Position numbers and translations under genes: made by a program. A stretch of 64,000 bases of DNA from Dioscorea cayenensis subsp. rotundata (lineage: Eukaryota; Streptophyta; Magnoliopsida; Dioscoreales; Dioscoreaceae), in contig NC_052475.1 in NCBI RefSeq assembly GCF_009730915.1, forward strand, positions 1,736,001 through 1,800,000, read 5' to 3'. Positions 23,028 through 33,964 of this stretch are shown here, in pieces. The notes under the pieces are model-generated. The model saw only the letters and a program-made list of their open reading frames with translations. It had not been told where the DNA came from and did no database searches. Position 1 is the first letter of the stretch; every line of letters begins with the position of its first letter.

Positions 23028-23847
23028 ATTTTTTTAATTATTTTTATCATTTATGAAAATTTGTGAAGTATTAAATATTATTTTTCAAATTTATTGTAAT
23101 TCTACAACTTCTACTAAATTATATTCAAGTAAATATTGTTTAAAACATATTTTAAATAATAATAATATTTTAAATTTAATATATATTTTATAAATTTTAC
23201 TCCCTCCGTTTTTTTATCTATCATTTTCTAATATCAAAAAATACTTATTATTTTTTTTTCAAAATTACCCGTAGCACTCTATTTCTTGTTAGAATTAAAT
23301 ATAAGAGTGAAGAAATATGGAGATATAAATTAAGGATAATTTTGAAATAATAACTAATTTTATATACAATTTTGTAAAATAACTAAGTTTTTCATATAAT
23401 GATAACTATTTTTTCAATTTATATAAATTATTTAAAATTAATAAATAAAAAGAACCCGAGCGAATATACTTTTAATTTCATATAAAGACAGATATATTAA
23501 TTTCTAGTGGAGTCGTGTGGCATTTTTTTTTTTTATTATGACAGATAAATTAACTTCTAGTAGAGCCGTAGAGGCCGTGTGCCACACGCTCTCCTGCCAA
23601 ATAAAGGGTTCATATTGAAAGTAAATAAAAACCAAGTCAAAATTAATGATAACTTGTATACCCATGCTACCCGTTACACTCTTCCAATCTTCTTCTTCTT
23701 CTTCTTCTTCTTCCTCTTCAACATCCTTTTTTTTTTATAAAGTGTACTATCAAATACACGTACAATGTAACCTGACCTAACCCAACCAAGACTTTCTCTA
23801 CAATCAAATGAACCAACAAAGTTAACCTCAACCCATCTCCTCCTCTC

Positions 23848-23855
23848 TATAAATA
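23848..23855 (+). promoter_or_regulatory. TATA box of peroxidase copy 1
   Basis: TATAAATA lies 50 bases before the start codon, in sequence (CTCTATAAATAACACC) shared with the other two copies. The 5' UTR must be short, about 20 bases. Confidence 0.8.
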
Positions 23856-23897
23856 ACACCATCATTGTGCTTTCCCAAGCACCATCACAGCAACAAA

Positions 23898-26800
23898 ATG
23901 GCTTCAATGCTCATGTTAATCTTAGTGCTCTTTGGAGCCACTTTGGCTGGGTTCTCAGATGCTCAGCCAACACCAGTCTCTGGTCTTTCCTACACTTTCT
24001 ACAAGTCCACCTGCCCAAAACTAGAGTCCATTATAAGAAATCAACTCAAAAAGGATTTCAACAGTAATATAAGCCTTGCTGCTGGCCTTCTCCGGCTTCA
24101 TTTCCATGACTGTTTTGTTCAGGCAAGACTTGGTTTGCAGTTATTTCTTTTATATATGCACACAAATTAAAGTGTTTAATTTAATGTTTTTTGTTGGGTT
24201 TTTTTTTCTCCGGTGGTGGTGTAGGGATGTGATGCGTCGGTGTTGTTGGACGGGTCGGCGAGTGGGCCGAGTGAGCAGGAGGCGCCACCGAACCTGACGT
24301 TGCAGCAGGCGGCGTTCAAGGCTATCAATGATCTGCGCGCGTTGATCGATGCGCAGTGTGGGCAGGTTGTTTCTTGTGCTGATGTTGTCGCTATCGCTGC
24401 GCGTGACTCTGTTGCTCTGGTAAATATCTTAGCAAACTCATTTATGGTGTTTTTTTTATAATAATAATAATAATAATAATAAATGAGAAATATTTTTTTT
24501 ATATATGAATATAAATAATATTGAACAGTACTGAAATCTGGATATACAGCATATGTACAATATGAAAATAATATAAGAATTTTGGGTGAATATAAATGAT
24601 AAACAGTACTGTCAAAAAAAAAAATTGAACTCATTATTTTTTTTTTATATTTTGATGTTATACCAGTAGGCTATGTAATGGTTGACCTAACTCATTCATG
24701 TTGTTGTTGAGGTTTTAAGGTTTTGTTTTTATTTTTATTTTTATTTTTTATTTTTAAGTGGGTGGTTTGGTTTCGTTAACTGTGGTTGATTTGATTTCAA
24801 TGACATTGATAACTAATTTCATAAGATGGTTGAGAGTGATTTTTATTGACTTTTGATTATTGGTTTTGTTTTGGACTTGGATTATTTGTTAAAATGATTT
24901 TTGTGGTGATTAATTTTTGAACTATTTAGCCAGCTGATAAGAAAAAAATAACATGAGTTCATTTAAGGTGCTTGAGAAAGAGATGCATATGGGAGGTTGT
25001 GATTTATGTTTTTTTTTTAAAAAAAAATTATTCTTCTTAAACATATAAATTTTGAGGATTTATAAATAGATATGTGTCTAAGTATTTTTTATTTGAAAAA
25101 AATTTTACAGGGTATGCAATAAAAAAAAAAGTCCTTTTATTAAATGAATGTTTAGCTTTAAGAAAAGAAGCGATCTTGCCGATTTGAAATGTCTTTTTAA
25201 TGTAACTGTTTTTTTTTTTTTCTGAATAATTTTGTCTGTTTTGTCAGCATGTTAATTGATGCTGATAGTCATACAATATAAATATTTAAAATCAAAACCA
25301 TGATCAACTAAAAATAATATTTTAGTGACACTCAAAAAAATTATTTTAGTGACACTTAAAAAAAATATTTTATATAATGAAACTAATATATAATGAAAAA
25401 AATACTTCAGCAACTTTTTAATTTATTAGTATTATTTTTAACATGTGCTTGTAAGGACCAGTGACAATAAAATAAAGACATACATATAAATTAAAAACCT
25501 TATTCGTTTTTTTTGAAAAAAAATTGTATTACTTAAACAAACGCAAACTTCTACTTTTATTGTTAGTAAGTATATAGAAACAGTATATTTTATATAATTA
25601 TATATATATATATGTAATTATATAAAATATACTGTTTTATATCAAAGTAAAACGAATGAAATAACAAGTTAATCACTCCTTCCCATGGTTTTTATTTGTT
25701 CTATTCTAGAGGTTTTGTTTGATTTATTTTATTTATTCATTTTGATAATTTATGAAATAGTAAATATAATTTTTTTAAAATTTATCTTTTATATTTAATT
25801 AATTACATAATATTCCATAAATTATATTCAGCTTTACATATATCGATTCATATCGAATATTAAAATAATTTTTTTTATAAAATTTAAATTACTAATTCAT
25901 TTCAATATTTTTTAAATTTATATAAATTAATTAAAATGATAAAGTGCAAAATAAAACAGAGGACTGAGAAATCAATTAATGCCGGTACCTCTTTTTATGG
26001 CACCACATGTCGCTGGAATTGTCCTAATCCAACATCTATTAATGTCTATTGAATGTGTTGATCGTAGTCGCCAGCCAACCGCTACCAAACCATGCATATA
26101 CACATGTTCTTATAATCTTATCCATAAGAACGTCTTTACAAACTATATATATTGTTAATGATTTAATAGCTCCATTTACTAACTCCACTTGCTTCATATT
26201 TAACTATGTCTAACTTTAATGAACACCTTTTTCTTTAAGAGTACAACGTATATCTTATTAAGAGGACAATGTATTAGTTGATTTTTTTTTTTTAAAACGA
26301 AATATTTACCAACCATTTGTGTGTACAGTTTTAGGGTTATATTTTAATATATCTGTACTTTCACTTTTTATGTTTTAAATTTTAAATTTATTTTTTTAAT
26401 TATAAATAATAAATATCCTACCTAGAACATAGTACTAATAAACCAAAACGTTGACAGGATTAGTTGAGACATCATAATTTATTATTTAAGATTTTACAAT
26501 TAGTATTACTTCAAATAAGACTTTTTCGTTCATTTACATCTTGAAAATAGACGATTTTCGGTATAATAAAATTTAAATTGCAATATATTTTTAGAACCTC
26601 CTGTTCATCTATTTTCTTCATTTTGTGTAATAAAATAATATTAATTTAATTATACATATGTACATGCAAAAAAAACATAATAATAATGAAAGTTCTGGCA
26701 AAACTTCATAAACCTGGAGAGAAGAAAACATTTAATGATCTAATTTTATTTTCATTTTTTCTCCACCATTTTGTTTCATTTATAGATAAAAATATATATA

Positions 26801-27501
26801 TATATATATATAATTATAATATATTTTTTCCATTAATACAAATAAAGACATCTTTAATATAACATGAGCTCATTGATTTGGCACAGTCTGGTGGACCGGA
26901 CTACAAAGTCCCACTCGGCCGGCGAGACAGCCTCAACTTCGCCACCCAAAACGCCACCAGCGCCAGCCTCCCTCCTCCGACCTCCAACGTCAGCTTCCTC
27001 ATCACCACTCTCAACAAGATCAACCTCACCGTCACCGACCTCGTCACCCTCTCCGGCGGTCACACCATTGGCCGTGCCCACTGCACCTCCTTCACCAACC
27101 GTCTCTACCCAACTCAAGACACTAACATGGACAAGACCTTCGCCAACAACCTCAAACTCACTTGCCCGGCCGCCAACACCACCAACACCACCGTCAACGA
27201 CATCCGTACACCAAACACATTTGATAACAAGTACTACGTTGACCTTATGAACAGACAAGGCCTCTTCACGTCTGATCAGGGACTCTACTCTGATTCCAGG
27301 ACTAAGTCCCTTGTTCTTAAATTTGCTCTTAATCAGACACAGTTCTTTGAGCAGTTTGCTTTGTCAATGGTGAAGATGGGCCAGCTCAGTGTGCTCACTG
27401 GATCTCAGGGTGAGATCAGGACTAACTGCTCTGCACGTAACTCTGGCTCTGGTTTGTGGTCTGTGCTTGAGCCATTGGTTGAGACTGCTTCTACTTTTTA
27501 G
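23898..27501 (+). CDS. Class III peroxidase, peroxidase-12-like, copy 1
   Basis: A secreted haem peroxidase that oxidises phenolics with hydrogen peroxide in the cell wall or apoplast. Three exons, 23898-24122, 24225-24419 and 26887-27501, give 344 residues. Residues 1-22 look like a signal peptide. Distal Arg66 and His70 lie in [12 protein letters not shown]; proximal His199 lies in LVTLSGGHTIGRAHC; the eight conserved cysteines are present. The blocks SASGPSEQ, PNLTLQ, VPLGRRDS and NDIRTPNTFDNKYYVDLMN are closest to Arabidopsis peroxidase 12. The usual third intron of the family is absent. Intron 1 starts with GC, not GT (CAG then GCAAGA), which fits the strong consensus of GC-AG introns; copies 2 and 3 have GT there. 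Intron 2 is 2.5 kb and AT-rich. The last exon and 3' UTR are nearly the same as in copy 2. Confidence 0.95.
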
Positions 27502-27722
27502 TTTCTGCAAACTGTTTGTCTGTTTGTTAGACACTTGTTGCTTGATATTAATAATAAGTGGTTGATCGAAGAGGTGCATCAGTGCATTGTGTAGTACTCT
27601 GTAGTGGGATTGCTTTGTTTGTATACAATATATGTATCCCTGCATTATATATATGATATCATGTGAATAAAGGTTGTCCATACTCTACCGGGAATGAGAT
27701 TGAACCTTCTCTAATTTTTAGT

Positions 27723-28035
27723 TTTTTATTTTTTTTTTAATTTTTGCATAAAGTGTATAAACCACAGATTTATTAAAAGAGAGAGAAAGTAACAAAAACA
27801 CCAAATACAGAAGAAAAATTAAAACACAAGACATAAGAAAATATAAAAGACTGTTTTCCTCACCAGGATGAGAAAAACAAATCAAAACTGAAAGAAAAAA
27901 CAGAAAAGACAAAGAGAAAAAATATAACAAACCGGGCCGGTGAATGCAACCATCAGGAGACACAAGCCTGTCCAGCAACAACGAGAGTGGATTACTCTTG
28001 ACTAGAAGTGTGCACCGAATCACCAGCGGAATCGG
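27723..28035 (-). mobile_element. LINE 3' tail, 5'-truncated, downstream of peroxidase copy 1
   Basis: On the minus strand the piece ends TTTTAATAAATCTGTGGTTT and an A-rich tail. Flanking sequence on both sides matches the uninterrupted 3' flank of copy 2: GATTGAACCTTCTCT at 27702 and 32882, and ACTTTCACATCAGTTG at about 28076 and 32929. So the insertion postdates the duplication or was lost from one unit. Its 5' end is approximate. Confidence 0.6.
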
Positions 28036-28059
28036 TTGATCTAGAGCTCAGAAAATTAA

Positions 28060-29108
28060 GAGAGCTAGTAGATAAACTTTCACATCAGTTGAAATGTTTA
28101 GATAAATAAAAATAGGTAGCTAGTAGACATAATTTTAACTACTTGAGCTCAGGAATGTCTAGGTTCTCTGGCATATATTGCACCGCGCGTTGGCTCCCTG
28201 GATGAAGAGTTCTCTTTAATGATACTTTAATATTTGGTAGGAGTAGGACAGGACTTTATTGCTGCATAGTAAAAATGAAAAAGAAAAAGTATATATGAGT
28301 TACATCCATCTAACCTTGAAATGACATGGACAATAAGGTGTGGCAAGGGTGAACCGGCATTTTTTACTAGACTAAAAGACACCTTTGTTAATTTAAATGA
28401 TTAAATTTTTGCTTTAAAACCTCAAGAAAATGTCTTAGTTGGTTAAAGTGTGGTCACCTTGGCCCCTTAATTTATTCTTGACGTAATATTTGTGACAGTG
28501 ATTAATTCGGTGTCTATTTATGCATGTCATGTCCGAAGTCTTGTCCAATCACATTCCGAAGACACTCAATTTGCATTTTTTTTCTCTCTCTCTTTTTATA
28601 AAACAGACATCATACCATCAAAAGTTTTTAATGTTAATCTGTTTATTTTACATTTAAACTTAAATTATATATTTATTCATTCTTATCATGTTCTGCGCTA
28701 ATTTATGATGATTTTTTCATTATATTTAAACAACCAGAACACTGTCTTTTCTAGCAAGTTGTTAAAATTAAAAAAAAAAAATGTATCATAACATGTTAAT
28801 TAATCTTACAAAACTATATTATTCAACAGGGTAAAAAAATATATAAATCAAACAAAAACTATATTATTCATATAAAAGACACGAGTGTTAACTTGGTAGA
28901 CGCGCGTGTTCTCTTGCAAGACACGGCTACCAAATAAAGTAACGATGTTTAAGTTTGGGAACACCAAGTCAAAGATTAATAACACCATGATCAACTATAC
29001 TATCTTCTTCACCTTTTAAACAAAAACATTGAAGACATATAAAATTAATAGCACGTCAGCACCCCCACCTACTCCAACAAATTAAGAAGATTTAACCTTC
29101 TCATTTTC
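28060..29108 (+). repeat. Duplicated flank, unit 1 (upstream of peroxidase copy 2)
   Basis: Nearly the same sequence occurs at about 32910-33920 upstream of copy 3. Shared anchors include GCACCGCGCGTTGGCTCCCT, GGTAGGAGTAGGACAGGACT and GGTAGACGCGCGTGTTCTCT. It marks the border of the tandem unit and carries the shared promoter region. Confidence 0.85.
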
Positions 29109-29116
29109 TATAAATA
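29109..29116 (+). promoter_or_regulatory. TATA box of peroxidase copy 2
   Basis: TATAAATA lies 44 bases before the ATG, exactly as in copy 3. Confidence 0.8.
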
Positions 29117-29152
29117 ACACCACCCTGTGTTCTCTCTAGCACTATAACAACA

Positions 29153-31812
29153 ATGGCTTCAATGCTTATGTGCTTCTTGGTGTTCTTTGGAGCCACTTTG
29201 GCTGCAGGGTTCTCAGATGCCCAGCCAAAACCAGTCCCTGGCCTTTCCTACACTTTCTACAAATCCACCTGCCCAAAACTAGAGTCCATTATAAGCAAAC
29301 AACTGAAAAAAGAGTTCAAGAAGGACATAGGCCTTGCTGCCGGTCTTCTTCGTCTTCACTTTCATGATTGTTTTGTTCAGGTGTGACACTAACAAACACA
29401 GTGCTTAATTGGTTTGCAGTTATTTTATGCATGTAAATTCAAAGTGTTTGATTTATTAATGTTGAGTTTAATTGGGTTTTGAGTGCAGGGATGTGACGCG
29501 TCGGTGCTGTTGGACGGGTCAGCGAGCGGGCCAAGCGAGCAGGATGCGCTGCCCAACCTGACGCTGCGCCCGGCCGCGTTTAAGGCTATTAATGATCTGC
29601 GCGCGCTGATCAATAAGAAGTGCGGGGTTGTCGTGTCTTGTGCCGATGTTGTTGCCGTCGCTGCGCGGGACTCTGTTGCTCTGGTAAATGCTTCTGTCAA
29701 CTTCAGTAACTTTAGTTTCATTTTTATTTTATTTTATTTTTTTCTTGGAGGATAGCCACTTTATTATTTAAGTAATTGTTTTTATAAATTATAATAAAGT
29801 ATCTGCTTTTTATTGATGTTAAGATTAATTGCAATAAATCTTAGTTAAGTCACATATGTTTTTTATTTTAATATTTAAAAAAAAACTTTAACCTCCAATT
29901 TGATCCACGATTAAAAATCTGATCATCTCGGAACGAAGTCATCTCACCTGGTTCAATTATCAATTTATTTTTTCATTTTTTTCTATCATAACATGACATG
30001 TATACTATTATTTTTTTATATTATAATTGAAAACATATATCAGCATGTTATAGGGAAAAGCTAGAACATAACTTTATTCTGAAACCATACAAAGCGACTT
30101 CTTTTAAAACTATGACTATGAATGTCAATTGACTAGAGTTTTTGTATAGTAATTTGATTAATTGACTGTTGTGTTGTGGTTACTGTCAATTTGATTTTAG
30201 ATTATATTTAATACCTTAAAATATATATATCTATATAATTTAATTATTAATTTAGGTTTTTTTACAATATTTATTTTTATTATTGTGTCATAATCATAAG
30301 TTGTGAAAAAATCTTAGTCTTTTTCGGAAAAAAAAAAATCTTAGTCACTTTGCCACAATGACTTTTTATTATTATTAAATGTTTTGAATGGATCATTTGG
30401 GAAAATAATTTTCTTCATTATATTATGGCGATTAATTTTAAAATGTTATGAAACTGAGATACAATGAATAAACACGGACAGTAAGGTATTATTTTAAATA
30501 TTTTAAGTACTTTTTACAATGGTTCACGACTTCTAATGGATTTTTTCTTATAATCCAAATTAATAAAAGAATATAAACAAAAATTGTAAAGCAAAATTTT
30601 GAGTGGATTGTTGACTAATATATAAATATTTATTGTAAAAGGCCAACTAATATTAGCATTAACATTTTTTTCTCTTTTTCTGGCCGATAGATTAGATATT
30701 AGTTGAGACTGATTAAATTATTGTCCTTGGTGTATGTTGGTGATCATTATGTGTGTGTGTTGTAAGACTCATTTAGTAGAGGACATGAAAGAATAAGTTT
30801 TTTAAAAAAATTGAATCTGTGTTGAACAAAAGTATTTTATATAAAGTCGAATCAATTTTTTTGCTTTAATATTAATATTATGTAAATAAAAATTAACTGT
30901 ATTTGTTTATACTAATAATATTTAGATGGTTATATTTTGGTAAAATTATACCAAAGGAGAATTTGGTTAGTTGACTAATGTTAGTCGGTTAGAGTGGGAA
31001 TAAATTGTTGAGTTGAATTGTGAGAGTAACTTTCCAATTTATTAAAAAACTATGTAAAGTAAAGATGATCAACCACAGTGAAATTTAAATATTATTTAGC
31101 TCCGCTATTCTTTTAAGCGTGAGATTGCAAGTGATTTGATTTAATTATTTATTATTTTTCCTAACTATTATTAATTAAAAATATATATTTTTGTTTATAT
31201 ATCTCTGCTAATACACTTAATTTTTAATTAAAAATATTTCACTATCAAAGTTAAGAAAAGAAAACCTTTAACAACTTGAATGATTTTTTAATCTATTATT
31301 ATATATAGATCTGTTGCATAGACAACTTTTTTTTTTAAGGAGAATTGTCAAAATTGAATCTAAAAAATAAAATAAAATAAAATTAAAATTAAAAACATAA
31401 ATATATGGATGTTAGGTTTGAGTTATTTGTGGCCTATATTTATGTATGTATCGAACTTTTTTTAAATAGGTAACACCCGGTCAACTATTTAATAACACAA
31501 TGGTGTGAGACACAAGAGTGTAAGGATTTGAGTCATTTCCCCAATAAGTACTATTGATATACTGTATATTTGTGTCTATTGCTATTTTAATATTATTCAT
31601 GAGTCTAAGTGTGGATTACATAAATAGTGTTCTACTCTTTTTAGAGTTGTAGAGTAGGAAGATTTTTTTAAAAAATTTTATAAATCACCGTAATTGATGC
31701 ACCTCTGTACTTATCTGTCCTTTTGATGATCATTTAAATTATAAATCATGAATAATTTGTTGCTTATTAGTTATAAAAAAAAAAAAAAGCACTCGCGTAT
31801 TAATAAAAAACA

Positions 31813-31848
<36 letters not shown>

Positions 31849-32629
31849 TTACAATAGGACAAGGTGTTTCTATTAAATTATAAACCATGTTTTAACCATG
31901 GTTTGGGGAACTACTATCCGATCTGGCCATTTGGCGGGTGATCATGAATATAAAATTAAAAGAAATAATTTTTTAAAAAAAATTCAAATAATTAAAAGCA
32001 TTGAGTTCTCACAGTCTGGCGGGCCCAACTACAAAGTCCCACTTGGCCGGCGAGACGGCCTCACCTTCGCCACCCAAAACGTCACCCTCGCCGACCTCCC
32101 TCCTCCGACCTCCAACGTCAGCTTCCTCATCAACACTCTCAACAAGCTCAACCTCACCATCACCGACCTTGTCACCCTCTCCGGCGGCCACACCATCGGC
32201 CTCGCACACTGCACCTCCTTCACCAACCGTCTCTACCAAACTCAAGACACTAACATGGACAAGACCTTCGCCAAAAACCTCAAACTCACTTGCCCGGCCG
32301 CCAACACCACCAACACCACCGTCAACGACATCCGTACACCAAACACATTTGATAACAAGTACTACGTTGACCTTATGAACAGACAAGGTCTCTTCACGTC
32401 TGATCAGGGACTCTACTCTGATTCCAGAACTAAGTCCCTTGTTCTTAAATTTGCTCTTAATCAGACACAGTTCTTTGAGCAGTTTGCTTTGTCAATGGTG
32501 AAGATGGGCCAGCTCAGTGTGCTCACTGGATCTAAGGGTGAGATTAGGACTAACTGCTCTGCACGTAACTCCGGCTCTGGTTTGTGGTCTGTGCTTGAGC
32601 CACTGGTTGAGACTGCTTCTACCTTTTAG
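29153..32629 (+). CDS. Class III peroxidase, peroxidase-12-like, copy 2
   Basis: Three exons, 29153-29380, 29489-29683 and 32015-32629, give 345 residues with GT-AG introns. A signal peptide covers about residues 1-24 (MCFLVFFGATLAAGFSDA). The distal site is [20 protein letters not shown], with catalytic Arg and His; the proximal histidine is in LSGGHTIGLAHC. All family cysteines are kept. Exons 1 and 2 are closest to copy 3 (KKDIGLAAGLL, LTLRPAAFKAIND), but the 3' half of exon 3 and the 3' UTR are closest to copy 1 (NRQGLFTSDQGLYSDSRTKS). The 2.3-kb intron 2 is AT-rich, alignable with intron 2 of copy 3, and lacks the LINE found there. The copy looks fully functional. Confidence 0.95.
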
Positions 32630-32909
32630 TTTCTGCAAACTGTTTGTCTGTTTGTTAGATACTTGTTTCTTGATATTAATAATAATAATAATAATAATAA
32701 GAATATATAATAAGTGGTTGAAGATCAGGTGTATCAGTGTATCATGTATTGTGTAGTACTCTGCAGTGGGATTGCTTTGTTTGTTTCTTTGTATAGAGTT
32801 TCAGACAATGTATATATCCCTGGGTGCATTATATATATGATATCACGTGAATAAAGGTTGTCCATACTCTGCTGGGAATGAGATTGAACCTTCTCTTAAT
32901 TTATTCAAG

Positions 32910-33920
32910 TAAAAATATTAGATGAACTTTCACATCAGTTGCAATGTTTAGAAAAATAAAAATAGGTAGCTAGTATACATGTTTTTAATTACTTGAGCTC
33001 AAGCATGTCTAGGTTCTCTGGTATATATTGCACCGCGCGTTGGCTCCCTGGATTAAGAGTTCTCTTTAATGATACTTTAATATTTGGTAGGAGTAGGACA
33101 GGACTTTATTGCTGAATAAAAAAATGAAAAGAAAATGTATAAGTTACATCCATCTAATCTTGAAATGACATGGACAATGAGGTGTGGCAAGGCTGGACCG
33201 GCATTTTTTACTAGACTAAAAAATACACCTTTGTTAATTTAAATGATTAAATTTGTGCTTTAAAACCTCAAGAAAATGTCTTATTTGGTTAGAGTGTGGT
33301 CATCTTGGTCCCTTAATTTATTCTTGACGTAATATTTGTGACAATGATTGATTAATGGTGTCTGTTTATGCATGTCTTGTTCCAAGTCTTATCCAATCAC
33401 ATTCCAAAGACACTCAAATTGGTTTTTTTCTCTCTCTTTTCATAAAACAGACATCATAACATACAAAAGTTTTTAATATTAATTTGTTTATTTTATATTT
33501 AAACTTAAATTATATATTTATTCATTCTTATCATGTTCTGCGCTAATTTATGATGATTTTTTAATTATATTTAAACAACAAGAACACTTCCTTTTCTAGC
33601 AAGTTGTTCAAATAAAAAATATATCATAACATATTAATCTTAGAAAACTCAATTATTCAACAAAAAATATATTTCTTTTTTATTTTAATTTTCATATAAA
33701 AGACACGAGTGTTAACTTGGTAGACGCGCGTGTTCTCTTGCAAGACACGTCTACCAAATAAAGTAACGATGTTTAAGTTCATCAACACCAAGTCAAAGAT
33801 TAATAACACCATGATCAGCTATACTATCTTCTTCACCTTTCAATAAAAAAGAATGAAGACATACTTAATATATAGCACCCCACCCACTCCAACAAACAAG
33901 GCTTTAACCTTCTCATTTTC
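32910..33920 (+). repeat. Duplicated flank, unit 2 (upstream of peroxidase copy 3)
   Basis: Copy of 28060-29108 with small differences. The ATG of copy 3 lies 4812 bases after that of copy 2, which sets the tandem period. Confidence 0.85.
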
Positions 33921-33928
33921 TATAAATA
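33921..33928 (+). promoter_or_regulatory. TATA box of peroxidase copy 3
   Basis: TATAAATA, 44 bases before the ATG at 33965. Confidence 0.8.
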
Positions 33929-33964
33929 ACACCACAATGTGTTCTCTCTAGCACTATGACAACA

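Larger units (their letters stand above)
18600..23847. other. Gene-free interval between ASHH1 and the peroxidase cluster
   Basis: No gene is supported. The interval holds a SINE-like piece, two LINE tails and a solo LTR, listed separately. The block at about 20885-21240 matches the region some 900 bases upstream of peroxidase copies 2 and 3 (AGGACTTTATTGCTCAAT-like and TTTATGCATG-like anchors), so it is the outer promoter of copy 1, now pushed to about 3 kb from its start by insertions. The last 250 bases are the near promoter of copy 1. Confidence 0.6.

Noticed and set aside
26854-27258. Antisense frames opposite the peroxidase last exons (also at 32009-32386 and 37429-37929)
   Set aside because: They recur in all three copies only because the sense exon is conserved and GC-rich; composition is valine-glycine-glutamate repeats with no family likeness.
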